Shown here piece after piece: positions 5,486-12,626 of a stretch of 22,665 nucleotides of DNA. Origin of the DNA: a virus. The translations under genes and the position numbers were made by a program. A model generated the notes under the pieces. The model was given only the letters and a program-made list of their open reading frames with translations, made no database searches and was not told where the DNA came from. The DNA is taken from positions 1 through 22,665 of the IMG/VR virus record IMGVR_UViG_3300030098_002945; one strand, 5' to 3'. Position 1 is the first letter of the stretch. Each line of letters opens with the position of its first letter.

Positions 5486-6004
5486 ATGACTAAACTAAAA
5501 ACTATAAACATTAAAGGGAAAGAGTACGTTGAAGTTAACGAAAGACTCAAATACTTTAGAGAGAATCATCCTGAACATTCACTAGTAACAGAAATTATAC
5601 AATGTACAGAAGAACATTGTGTTATAAAAGCTACTATCGTATATGGTGGAGTTCCAATTGCAACAGGACATGCACACGAAGTTAGATCAGCTAGTTTTAT
5701 TAACAAAACATCCTTTGTCGAGGTTTGTGAAACGTCTGCGTGGGGTAGGGCATTAGCAAACTTTGGCATTGGAATAGATAGTCAGGTTGCTTCAGCACAT
5801 GAAGTTGCAAACGCAATAGCACAAACAGAGTTACCTAAAAAGAAACAAGCTAGTGGTAAAAAAAAATTAACAAGTAGTCAGTTTGATGCCATGATGAAAG
5901 CTATTAGAGATGGAGAATCTTTAGTTGTTAAACAAAGAATGGATAGCTACTCTATGACTGAGGATCAAAGAAAGTTATTAATGTTAGAAATAGAAAAGCA
6001 ATAA
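5486..6004 (+). CDS. Probable phage single-strand annealing/ssDNA-binding recombination protein
   Basis: 172 residues. The first 100 residues resemble a widespread phage family by the order KEYVEVNERLKYFRENHPEH, then IKATIVY, an IATGHAHE motif and finally CETSAWGRALANFGIGID. Such proteins normally sit next to exonucleases in phage recombination modules and are usually considered annealing or ssDNA-binding proteins of Rad52/Erf-like type. After residue 120 comes a Lys-rich linker and a C-terminal helical region. The exonuclease gene starts 1 base after the stop. The family resemblance is clear to me; the biochemical role rests mainly on context. Confidence 0.65.
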   Translation: MTKLKTINIKGKEYVEVNERLKYFRENHPEHSLVTEIIQCTEEHCVIKATIVYGGVPIATGHAHEVRSASFINKTSFVEVCETSAWGRALANFGIGIDSQVASAHEVANAIAQTELPKKKQASGKKKLTSSQFDAMMKAIRDGESLVVKQRMDSYSMTEDQRKLLMLEIEKQ

Positions 6005-6005
6005 T

Positions 6006-6770
6006 ATGGATTTCGCTAAATACATAAAAAATTTTGATAGTGATACTATTTATTATGGTGACAAGAATTTTATAACAAATTCTCAGCTAGGTAAATTAGC
6101 ACACTCACCAGCTAAATTAGAGCATTATAGAAAGTATGGGCAAGATGATACTAACGCTTTATTATTTGGTAGAGCCTTTCACCAAAATATACTAGAACCA
6201 AAGAAGTATAAGGATCAAGTTATATCTTATGATGGTGTTAGAAGGGGAAAGGCATGGGATGAATTTAAACTAAATAATGATGATAAAACTATCATAACAA
6301 AGGGGGAGGAGAAATCTTTACATAAAATGAGAGAAAAATTATTATCCATACCAAGAGTTAAAAATCTATTATCTAATGGACAAGCAGAGGTTGTTAATTG
6401 TTGGGAAGATCAAGATACTGGTGTTTATTGTAAGGGTAAGGCAGATTATGTAAAAGATGAGAATGGAAGAAAGATTATTGTAGACATCAAAACAACTCAA
6501 AGCCATGTTATGAATGAGTTTAGACGTTCATCTTTGAAATATGGGTATGATAGGCAGTCAGCATTTTATCTTGATGGGTTTGGTGCTGATGAGTTTTGGT
6601 TCATTGTTATAGAAAAAACAGAACCATTTGATGTTGGAATATATATGTCAAGCGAAAGTTTTATGGAAGTTGGAAGAACTAAATACAAAGAACTATTAAA
6701 CTTGTATGATACATATTTTATAAAACAAGACAGAGAAATTAATGACTATTACGTTGAATCAATACTTTAA
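6006..6770 (+). CDS. PD-(D/E)XK exonuclease, RecE/lambda-exonuclease-like (DUF3799 type)
   Basis: 254 residues. Motifs in order: ITNSQLGKLAHSPAKLEHY near the N-terminus; GRAFHQNILEP (55-65) with the conserved His59; KGKADY (143-148) with Asp147; and IVDIKTT (158-164) with catalytic-type Asp160 and Lys162. A YDRQSAFYLDG segment follows, as in RecE-like nucleases. These enzymes resect double-stranded ends 5' to 3' and hand the strand to an annealing protein, here encoded directly upstream. The length fits a stand-alone phage exonuclease, and the active-site residues look complete. Confidence 0.87.
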   Translation: MDFAKYIKNFDSDTIYYGDKNFITNSQLGKLAHSPAKLEHYRKYGQDDTNALLFGRAFHQNILEPKKYKDQVISYDGVRRGKAWDEFKLNNDDKTIITKGEEKSLHKMREKLLSIPRVKNLLSNGQAEVVNCWEDQDTGVYCKGKADYVKDENGRKIIVDIKTTQSHVMNEFRRSSLKYGYDRQSAFYLDGFGADEFWFIVIEKTEPFDVGIYMSSESFMEVGRTKYKELLNLYDTYFIKQDREINDYYVESIL

Positions 6771-6781
6771 AAACAATTACT

Positions 6782-6973
6782 ATGAAATTAAAAACAGAAC
6801 TTAGAGCAAGAAAAATATCTCAGCAAGAGATAGCAGACTACGTTGGTGTGTCTAGACCAACTATATCAAAGAGGTTAGAATCTCCTGATACGTTTAACGC
6901 ACAGGAAATTAGACTGATCTCTGAAATGATGAGTGTGGATGACACTTGGGCGTACAACAATTTATTTATATAA
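6782..6973 (+). CDS. Small helix-turn-helix regulator
   Basis: 63 residues, essentially one HTH domain of XRE/Cro type: SQQEIADYVGVSRPTISKRL (about 13-32) gives helix-turn-helix, then a helix ending in the wing-like C-terminus. There is no separate dimerisation domain. It is embedded in the replication block, unusual for a lysogeny repressor, so it more likely tunes phage transcription timing. It is the only clear sequence-specific regulator in the window besides the DnaA-like protein, and so the first candidate for binding the GTTAATAAC boxes (inference only). Confidence 0.8.
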   Translation: MKLKTELRARKISQQEIADYVGVSRPTISKRLESPDTFNAQEIRLISEMMSVDDTWAYNNLFI

Positions 6974-7002
6974 CTATTTACTAACTATTTAATTATTTTA
7001 TT

Positions 7003-7272
7003 ATGGAAAAGAAAGAAGCAATTTTTTGTGGAAATGGAAAAGAAGTTACCTTTAATGATGGTGGCTCAATTATAAACATGACTCTACACTTAGATAAGAT
7101 TGGAGAACACGTTTATACTTACGAGGGTAAGAAGTATGTTAACTTAACTATTGGTGCCAATAAAGATGGTGCTAATGAATATGGTAAAACACACTATGTT
7201 AAGATCAATGATTTTAAGCCTGAACCTCAAAAGGAGACAGCATCAGCAACAAAGGATGATTTACCATTTTAA
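7003..7272 (+). CDS. Probable ssDNA-binding protein with SSB-type C-terminal tip
   Basis: 89 residues. Strand-rich body (KEVTFNDGGSIINMTLHLD, then YEGKKYVNLTIGANKDG, then KTHYVKINDF) consistent with a minimal OB-like barrel, followed by a Lys/Glu/Ala linker ending in KDDLPF. Acidic tips ending in Pro-Phe (DDIPF/DDLPF) are the hallmark of bacterial and phage SSBs and recruit partner proteins. It lacks the typical length and signatures of host SSB, so it would be a divergent phage SSB. The location between recombination and helicase genes fits. Confidence 0.62.
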   Translation: MEKKEAIFCGNGKEVTFNDGGSIINMTLHLDKIGEHVYTYEGKKYVNLTIGANKDGANEYGKTHYVKINDFKPEPQKETASATKDDLPF

Positions 7273-7293
7273 TTTTTTATTTGTTCTTTATGG

Positions 7294-7315
7294 GGGGGTG
7301 TGTCATGGCATCCCC
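7294..7315 (+). promoter_or_regulatory. G-run/C-run stem-loop before the helicase loader gene
   Basis: GGGGGTG (7294-7300) pairs with CATCCCC (7309-7315), including one G-T (G-U in RNA) pair, around an 8-base loop. It belongs to the series of G-first, C-second hairpins of this genome; the next start codon is at 7339. No T-tract follows. Confidence 0.5.
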
Positions 7316-7338
7316 TATAATAACCATAACTTAATTAT

Positions 7339-7836
7339 ATGTTAATAAAAATAAATACAGACTCTTTTATAGAGAGTAATAAAATAGATCAATACTACCT
7401 AGATGGAAAGAAGATAACTTTTTACATATCTTCTAGAAAGCACGAAGAAGTTTACCCATCTGAAGGATTTGCTAAAAATGTTTTTGATAGGATAGCTAGT
7501 TCTTTTAAAGATGCAACAATGGATAGTGCAATAATTAGACCAAGTGAGAAGATAATGTCAGAGAAGATGGATATGTTTAACGACTTTTGGGATAGGTATG
7601 ATAAAAAGATAAACAGAGACGATTGTTTAAAGAAGTGGAAAAAGCTATCTATATCAGACATGAAAGATGCTTTGAAGATGGTAGAATTATATGTAAAATC
7701 TACCCCTGATAAACAATATAGAAAAAACCCAAGTACTTGGATATATCAAAAGGCTTGGAGAAATGAGGTTATAGGTAAATCAAATGAAAGCAGTATTAAA
7801 TATGTAACACCAAAATTTACAGATGTCAGCAGATAA
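7339..7836 (+). CDS. Probable replisome organiser / helicase loader
   Basis: 165 residues. The N-terminal half is unrecognised. The C-terminal half has the FWDRYDKK (83-90) ... WKKLS ... MVELYVKSTPD ... KNPSTWIYQKAWRNEV (129-144) pattern, which recurs at the C-termini of phage replication initiators and replisome organisers. It overlaps the start of the DnaB-type helicase gene by 14 bases, the usual position for a helicase loader. The module resemblance is good; the loader role is inferred from order. No Walker motif is present, so it is not a DnaC-type ATPase. Confidence 0.65.
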   Translation: MLIKINTDSFIESNKIDQYYLDGKKITFYISSRKHEEVYPSEGFAKNVFDRIASSFKDATMDSAIIRPSEKIMSEKMDMFNDFWDRYDKKINRDDCLKKWKKLSISDMKDALKMVELYVKSTPDKQYRKNPSTWIYQKAWRNEVIGKSNESSIKYVTPKFTDVSR

Positions 7837-9130
7837 TAGTCAAATAGAAAGAACATTGTTGGGTAAGATAATAAACAACCCTCAGGAGTATTATAATAAT
7901 CACTCTCTTTTAAGTAGTGAATTATTTGAAGATTCTAAAAACAGAAGGATATATAAATACATATCAGAGGAGTTAGAGAACGATAAGAAGATAGACTTAC
8001 TTAGTTTAGTAGATACTATATCAAAGAAAGGTGAAAACCTATCTTATGATCTAGCAACAATGGTTAACGAAGAATCTTATCTTCAAACACAAGCTTTAAC
8101 CTGTATACTTATATTAAATGAAAGAAAGAAGAAAGAACAATTACTTAGCTTAAATGTTAGAATATCAGAGATGCTATCTAATGACGATGATATATTTCAC
8201 ATATTAGAATATGTTGAGGGAGAGGTTGGAAAGATAGGTAATATTTCAAAAGATGGAATAGTTAATGTATCAGAACAATTAGGTGGATTATTAAAAAGCA
8301 TTGAGCATAAGATAAACAACAAGGGTTTAAATGGAATAACAACAGGATTTGAAAGTGTTGATAAATTTACAGGAGGTTGGCAAGAGACTGATCTAGTCAT
8401 CATTGGGGGTGCTAGTTCTATGGGTAAAACCTCTCTTGCCTTAGCCTTTGCTTTTAATAGTGCGTTCTATGGCAAAACTCCAACGTGCTTATTTTCTTAT
8501 GAGATGAGTTCTCAACAGTTATTAAGTAGATTAATATCTTCTGACACAGGAATAGATAATAAATGGATAATGAAAGGAACTCTGGATCAATCAGAGTTAA
8601 GCAAAATACATGAAAGCGTTGGAAGAATAGAAAGAGTTCCCCTGTATGTTGATGAGTGCTCCTCCTCCTCTCTTAAATACCTTCTTAACAGGATAAGACA
8701 ATATGTTATAACCAAGAAGGTTAAGTTATTTATGGTTGACTACCTACAACTAGTATCTAACGACAAAAAAGGGAGGAGTAGAGAGCAGGAAGTTTCTGAG
8801 GTAGCTAGAGCATTGAAAAATATAGCTAAAGAACTTAATATAACTATCATCGCATTATCTCAACTAAATAGGGGAGTTGGTCAAAGAGCAGAGAGCAGAC
8901 CAACAATAGCAGATTTAAGGGAGTCAGGAGAGATAGAACAAGCTGCAGATGTAGTGGTCTTAGTTTATAGGCCAGAGTATTATGGTATAACGCAGGATGA
9001 AAAAGGCAATAGCACAGATGGTTTAGCAGAAATTATATTTGCTAAAGGAAGGAATATTGGAACAGGCGTTCTAGGATTGAGATTTCAGAGGGAGTTAACT
9101 AAGTTCCATGAGATACAAGAGTTTGCATAA
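7823..9130 (+). CDS. DnaB-type replicative DNA helicase
   Basis: 435 residues, typical DnaB length. The N-terminal helical domain starts with SQIERTLLGKIINNPQEY; the RecA-type core has Walker A GGASSMGKTS (about 195-204), the GSxS-like YEMSSQQLLSRL segment, Walker B-like KLFMVDYLQLV with Asp306, SQLNRGV and DLRESGEIEQAADVVV. It acts as a hexameric 5'-3' helicase at the phage replication fork. It overlaps the preceding gene by 14 bases and the possible start of the next by 23. All core motifs are present, so it is likely active. Confidence 0.96.
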   Translation: MSADNSQIERTLLGKIINNPQEYYNNHSLLSSELFEDSKNRRIYKYISEELENDKKIDLLSLVDTISKKGENLSYDLATMVNEESYLQTQALTCILILNERKKKEQLLSLNVRISEMLSNDDDIFHILEYVEGEVGKIGNISKDGIVNVSEQLGGLLKSIEHKINNKGLNGITTGFESVDKFTGGWQETDLVIIGGASSMGKTSLALAFAFNSAFYGKTPTCLFSYEMSSQQLLSRLISSDTGIDNKWIMKGTLDQSELSKIHESVGRIERVPLYVDECSSSSLKYLLNRIRQYVITKKVKLFMVDYLQLVSNDKKGRSREQEVSEVARALKNIAKELNITIIALSQLNRGVGQRAESRPTIADLRESGEIEQAADVVVLVYRPEYYGITQDEKGNSTDGLAEIIFAKGRNIGTGVLGLRFQRELTKFHEIQEFA

Positions 9131-9563
9131 GAAAGCAAAGGATATGGCTAGAGGTAAACGTGCTGAAAAGGAGTACGCTAAACTATATAAAAATGTATCT
9201 CTACCTACAGAAGAAGAGGATTGTAATGAACATTGGGATTTAAAAATAAATGAAATAAAGATAGACGTAAAAGCTATTAAAAAAAATGACGAGAATATAC
9301 ATTTTGTAGAATTTAAAAATGTATTAGGGAAGAAAGGCTGGTTGTATGGTGATGCAGATGGATTTGCTTTTGAAACTGAGGATTACTGGATTGAGGTAAA
9401 GAAAGAAGATTTACAAGAGATGGTTCACGACAAGTGTATAGATAAAGTAAAGGGTTGGGATTTTTACGAGTTAGCAACTAGGCCAGGGGCAAAAGATTTG
9501 TTTACAAAAGTAAAGACAATAGATTTGTGTTATATAGGAAAAATAAAAAACAAAAAACTATGA
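9108..9563 (+). CDS. Probable PD-(D/E)XK-type phage nuclease
   Basis: 151 residues from the ATG at 9108; an internal ATG at 9144 (MARGKRAEKEYAKLYK) is an equally plausible start and would remove the overlap with the helicase gene. The core runs DLKINEIKIDVKAIKK (a D...DVK arrangement), followed by IHFVEFKNVLGKKGWLYGDA and FETEDYWIEVKKEDL. This order recurs in a phage protein family that I regard as PD-(D/E)XK-like, perhaps a Holliday-junction or DNA-end nuclease. The placement after the helicase supports a DNA-processing role. The exact function is not certain. Confidence 0.6.
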   Translation: MRYKSLHKKAKDMARGKRAEKEYAKLYKNVSLPTEEEDCNEHWDLKINEIKIDVKAIKKNDENIHFVEFKNVLGKKGWLYGDADGFAFETEDYWIEVKKEDLQEMVHDKCIDKVKGWDFYELATRPGAKDLFTKVKTIDLCYIGKIKNKKL

Positions 9564-9838
9564 GTAAAAATAAAGATCCATTCCCAATAAGGCAATTAGT
9601 AGAAGAAATAGCATCAGAAAAAACCTTGTTTGCAGATGGACTTGATGACGCTATAATAGGGGTGGTTGAAAGGTCTGGTTTTAATGAAACGATTATACTA
9701 TATGATACAAATAAAATAATAGAGTTGTTAGAGGCTGATGGGATGAGTAATGAAGAGGCTACAGAGTATTTTCAATACAATATACTTGGATCATACATGG
9801 GAGAGGGAACACCAGCTTTTGCAACATTATTAAAATGA
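9560..9838 (+). CDS. Conserved phage protein of unknown function
   Basis: 92 residues from the ATG at 9560 (overlapping the previous stop); the ATG at 9527 is in frame but would overlap the nuclease gene by 37 bases. The pattern LDDAIIGVVERSGFNETIILYD, then IIELLEADGMSNEEATEYFQ and finally YMGEGTPAF, recurs in many tailed phages, often in replication regions, without known function. The stop overlaps the next start (ATGA). Confidence 0.75.
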   Translation: MSKNKDPFPIRQLVEEIASEKTLFADGLDDAIIGVVERSGFNETIILYDTNKIIELLEADGMSNEEATEYFQYNILGSYMGEGTPAFATLLK

Positions 9839-10098
9839 AAAAACAAATATGGCATATAGAAGTTGAGTATGAATGGAACACTTGGAGAATTGTTAAAGGG
9901 GTTAAGAAAAGTACTCAAAAAAAAAACAAGGGAACATTTGTGACATGTTCTATTGGTGACACTGTTGAAGAACTTAATAAAAGAAGTTATTTAATTTCGT
10001 GTATAAAAAAACAAATAAAATCTACTCAGGGTATTGATGTAAAAATCACTGGATGGAAATGGAGAGAAGAAATGGGAATGAGTAATGACGTTTACTAA
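9835..10098 (+). CDS. Hypothetical protein
   Basis: 87 residues, unrecognised. It is basic and Trp-rich (KQIWHIEVEYEWNTWRIVK), with alternating strands and a C-terminal GWKWREEMG motif. It starts in an ATGA overlap with the upstream gene, so it is translationally coupled to the replication block. The strand-rich, basic character would be compatible with nucleic-acid binding, but nothing diagnostic is visible. Confidence 0.7.
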   Translation: MKKQIWHIEVEYEWNTWRIVKGVKKSTQKKNKGTFVTCSIGDTVEELNKRSYLISCIKKQIKSTQGIDVKITGWKWREEMGMSNDVY

Positions 10099-10119
10099 GT
10101 ATTAATTAATATATATATT

Positions 10120-10368
10120 ATGTGTTATACAACAATTAAAATTCACGCAGAGCAATTAGCAGCAAAACTTGCTCAAAGAAAAGTTGAAAAAAAATGGGAG
10201 GCCTTAGGATGGTCTCCATATGTGGAAAACATACATGAGTATGTTGGTGCTAGGTACACAGAAAACGCAGAAAAAGATTATAAAAAGCACTACGATTATT
10301 TTATGGAAATAATATTGAGCAAAAAGCTTACAGAAAAGAAACTAGAGGAGAAGCCTTTAGCTGAGTAG
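10120..10368 (+). CDS. Hypothetical protein
   Basis: 82 residues, helical and Lys/Glu-rich, starting MCYTTIKIHAEQLAAKLAQ. The Met-Cys N-terminus recalls SRAP peptidases, where Cys2 is catalytic, but the protein is far too short and the downstream catalytic residues are not seen. A motif YVENIHEYVGARYTENAEKD lies in the middle. The start has an ATATTATG context. Function unknown. Confidence 0.68.
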   Translation: MCYTTIKIHAEQLAAKLAQRKVEKKWEALGWSPYVENIHEYVGARYTENAEKDYKKHYDYFMEIILSKKLTEKKLEEKPLAE

Positions 10369-10399
10369 TTAATTTAGTATTAATTTAATTTAATTTATT

Positions 10400-10819
10400 A
10401 TGAAGAAGATGATTTTTTTAGCGATCTTATTCCTGTCGTTACAGGGTATTTCGCAAATAAGGACAGGAGTTTATCAGTCAAGTGAGTCTATAGATTACGA
10501 GTGGTCAAATGGTGAGCAGACTGGAGATGTATATATTTATTCTGAACCAATGTTTATACATATATCAGAAACAGGATTCAGAGTTTATATGAATCAATGG
10601 GAAACAGGTGTGAGCTACCCATTTATATATATGGGCAAAGGCTCTGATGGCTACCATGTCTATGCAGTTCCATTTGGAGATAAACTTGAAATAAATGAAG
10701 ACGTTGCTGTTTTGTTTTATAATTTTAATAATACTACAGGATGGTACGACAGCTCTAGAGAATGGAGAGGCTTGGAATATATTTCAAATACTCCTATATT
10801 AGATTATGAAAAAGAATAA
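10400..10819 (+). CDS. Secreted protein with signal peptide, unknown function
   Basis: 139 residues. Residues 1-19 (MKKMIFLAILFLSLQGISQ) form a classical signal peptide, with likely cleavage after SQ, common in flavobacteria; there is no lipobox Cys. The mature part is strand-rich with many Tyr/Trp, like a small periplasmic beta protein. It sits in a phage DNA-metabolism region, 14 bases overlapping the next nuclease gene. Phage-borne exported proteins often alter the host envelope or block superinfection; here that is inference. No domain recognised. Confidence 0.75.
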   Translation: MKKMIFLAILFLSLQGISQIRTGVYQSSESIDYEWSNGEQTGDVYIYSEPMFIHISETGFRVYMNQWETGVSYPFIYMGKGSDGYHVYAVPFGDKLEINEDVAVLFYNFNNTTGWYDSSREWRGLEYISNTPILDYEKE

Positions 10820-11405
10820 AAAAGGTAGAGTAAAGAATGTTCAGTCCACCAAAATTGATGGAATAGAATTTAGGTCAAGACTGGAGGCTTTTACCTATGC
10901 TGAATTAAAAAAAGAAGGTATAAAATTTGATTATGAAAAAGAAAAATTTGTACTTTTGGATAAGCTTAAATACGAAGGAGTAAGCATAGAGAAAAGAAAA
11001 AAGAAGGGCAAGTTGGTTTTCGATCAAGCTTTGAGTAGTATTAGATCCACTACCTACTTGCCTGACTTTACTAACTTAAAGGATGGGTGGATAATAGAAG
11101 TAAAAGGATTGAAGTCTGATGTTTTTAACCTTAAATGGAAACTATTTAAACATTATCTTGTAAAAAACAATTTAAATTACGAACTTTACATGCCTGGAAG
11201 TAAAAAACAAATACTTCAATGTATTGATATGATTAAAGAGAAAATAAAAATATCAGAGGCAGACAAAAAGAGAATAGCTAAAATGGTTAGAAGAGATTCT
11301 GATATTGAAGCTAAAAACAATGGAATGGATCTTAGGTCTAAGCCATATAAAAATAAGAAAAAATATACACGCAAATCAAAACACAATGTTGCAAGGAATT
11401 TTTAA
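10806..11405 (+). CDS. PD-(D/E)XK endonuclease, T7 endonuclease I-like/DUF1064-like
   Basis: 199 residues. SRLEA (24-28, Glu27), YLPDF (84-88, Asp87) and IIEVKG (96-101, Glu98 and Lys100) give a complete E...D...ExK active site of the T7 endonuclease I/DUF1064 kind. FNLKWKLFKHYL follows, as usual in the family. Residues after about 150 form a basic Lys/Arg-rich tail likely to bind DNA. Such enzymes resolve branched DNA or cut phage recombination intermediates. It overlaps the upstream signal-peptide gene by 14 bases and the holin gene by 20. Confidence 0.8.
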   Translation: MKKNKKGRVKNVQSTKIDGIEFRSRLEAFTYAELKKEGIKFDYEKEKFVLLDKLKYEGVSIEKRKKKGKLVFDQALSSIRSTTYLPDFTNLKDGWIIEVKGLKSDVFNLKWKLFKHYLVKNNLNYELYMPGSKKQILQCIDMIKEKIKISEADKKRIAKMVRRDSDIEAKNNGMDLRSKPYKNKKKYTRKSKHNVARNF

Positions 11406-11790
11406 ATCACTTATTGGTAATGCATCAAACATTATTGATGAATGTGTAACAACTAAAGAAGAGAAGTTAGCTTTAAAAAACAAGATGAAAGAGATCTTGG
11501 TTAACGCAGAATCTAACGCACAAGAGCAGGTGACTAGAAGGTGGGAGGCTGACGCTAAAGCTGGATGGCTTCCAGCTAATATAAGACCACTAACATTAAT
11601 ATTCTTAACCTTCGTGTTTGTGGTAATATCAGTGTTTGATGGGAACCTTGGTGGATTTTCAATTTCACCAGCATATGTCCCAATTTATCAAACTTTGCTA
11701 CTTTGCGTGTACTCAGCGTACTTCGCTGGTCGTTCAATTGAGAAGGTAAAAATTAATAATAAAATTAAAGACAATGGAAAAAGAAATTAA
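11386..11790 (+). CDS. Holin of the 3TM phage family
   Basis: 134 residues from the ATG at 11386 (MLQGIFKSLIG); the in-frame ATG at 11305 would add 27 residues buried in the previous gene and is unlikely. A charged N-terminal helix carries the family-like RRWEADAKAGWLPANIRPL segment (51-69), followed by hydrophobic spans at about 69-85 and 97-115 and a basic tail. This matches the 3TM holin family (PF11351 type), which permeabilises the inner membrane at lysis. No endolysin lies directly beside it; the DUF5675 gene on the other strand is the nearest candidate. Confidence 0.8.
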   Translation: MLQGIFKSLIGNASNIIDECVTTKEEKLALKNKMKEILVNAESNAQEQVTRRWEADAKAGWLPANIRPLTLIFLTFVFVVISVFDGNLGGFSISPAYVPIYQTLLLCVYSAYFAGRSIEKVKINNKIKDNGKRN

Positions 11791-12121
11791 ATTAGAAGAA
11801 AAAGAAATAAAAGAAATCAGAGCAATAAGATCAGAAAACAGTAGAATGATGGTTGACTTTGGAAAAATAAAAATGGATTGCATATTGCTTAATTCTAGAT
11901 TATCAGAATTAGAGAAGATGGAGTCAGATATGGCAGCTAGACTTAAGGGAAACAGAAACAAAGAACAAAAGATTTCTGAAAAATTAAACAAGAAGTATGG
12001 AGTTGGTAGTGTAAACATAGAGAAAGGAACATTCACAAGACAGGGAGGTATCATTACAGAGGGAGAAACAGATATAGAGGTAACACTAGAGCCTGTAAAA
12101 GAAGAAGATGGGAAAAGCTAA
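11774..12121 (+). CDS. Coiled-coil protein of unknown function
   Basis: 115 residues. Residues 1-75 are a Lys/Glu-rich coiled coil (EKEIKLEEKEIKEIRAIRSE, LLNSRLSELEKME). The C-terminal part has a KYGVGSVNIEKGTF segment and ends acidic. Proteins of this layout (coiled coil plus YGxGxxxxxxGxF) are common in Bacteroidota phages next to holins, without known role; a lysis-associated or structural accessory function is possible. It overlaps the holin gene by 17 bases. Confidence 0.72.
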   Translation: MEKEIKLEEKEIKEIRAIRSENSRMMVDFGKIKMDCILLNSRLSELEKMESDMAARLKGNRNKEQKISEKLNKKYGVGSVNIEKGTFTRQGGIITEGETDIEVTLEPVKEEDGKS

Positions 12122-12254
12122 TGCAAGAAATAAAGCTAAGAGAGAGAAGCTTACAATGTTAAACATTCTTAGAAAGAGAATGAAGAGATCTAAGTTTAAA
12201 TCTAAGGTTGACGAAATACAGGGTAGAATAAATTCTATTAAATCTAAGCTCTAA
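12108..12254 (+). CDS. 48-residue basic peptide
   Basis: ATG at 12108, stop at 12252-12254. It overlaps the preceding gene by 14 bases. Very basic (KANARNKAKREKL, then ILRKRMKRSKFKSKVDEIQ), so probably nucleic-acid binding or ribosome-protein-like in charge. It is the last plus-strand gene; its stop overlaps the end of a minus-strand frame by 4 bases, leaving no room for a terminator between the convergent blocks. Confidence 0.6.
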   Translation: MGKANARNKAKREKLTMLNILRKRMKRSKFKSKVDEIQGRINSIKSKL

Positions 12255-12393
12255 TATTCTATAGTTACAAATACAACCATAAAGCCTAAGAATACCTGAA
12301 CTTCATAATAGTTACATACGTTGTCTGGCTCGTAATGTCTTATGCCAAATACTATGCCATTAGAAAACTGAAAACCAAAACCAATTCTTTTCA
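12251..12393 (-). pseudogene. Small phage protein frame with a one-base disruption near its start
   Basis: Read from the ATG at 12393 the frame stops after 13 codons. Shifting by one base after the second codon, at AAAA, opens an uninterrupted frame to the TAG at 12253-12251 with protein-like text (FSNGIVFGIRHYEP ... EVQVFLGFMVVF). The ATG with one more A would give MKKNWFWFQF followed by this segment, so a single A seems to be missing, by mutation, assembly error or programmed slippage. About 47 residues if restored. I recall similar small proteins in flavobacterial phages, but not their function. The position as last gene of the minus-strand operon fits. Confidence 0.5.
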
Positions 12394-12395
12394 TA

Positions 12396-12626
12396 TTACC
12401 ATTTGTCTTTAGGGCAAGTTGAGGTTTGCCATTTAGCTTTTACATCCATGTAGCAACCACAAACACCACATATATTATCTTTTTTCACAAAGTGAACACA
12501 AGTATCACATACCATAGCTCTCCTTAAATACTCTTCTTTAGATACGTTTTGTGCACGATTTAAAACGTGGTTTGTTGTGTCTCTTATTAAACTTTTTGCT
12601 TTATCTATAAAACTTGGTTTACTCAT
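12396..12626 (-). CDS. Cys-rich zinc-binding phage protein
   Basis: 76 residues. Cysteines at 40, 43, 53, 56, 58 and 71 (CDTC, CGVCGC, TSTCP) surround KAKWQ and the protein ends CPKDKW: a two-zinc-knuckle layout common in phage late regions. The N-terminal 35 residues are a basic helix. It overlaps the HNH gene upstream by 8 bases. It probably binds zinc as a structural or nucleic-acid-binding factor; the function is unknown. Confidence 0.75.
   Translation of the reverse strand: MSKPSFIDKAKSLIRDTTNHVLNRAQNVSKEEYLRRAMVCDTCVHFVKKDNICGVCGCYMDVKAKWQTSTCPKDKW

Noticed and set aside
7151-7345. Overlapping plus-strand frame within the SSB-like gene
   Set aside because: It is out of frame with a better-supported gene, has Met-rich nonsense-like text, and runs across the G/C stem-loop.
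10120-10368. SRAP/YedK-type peptidase
   Set aside because: Only the Met-Cys start matches. At 82 residues the protein is too short and lacks the other catalytic residues.
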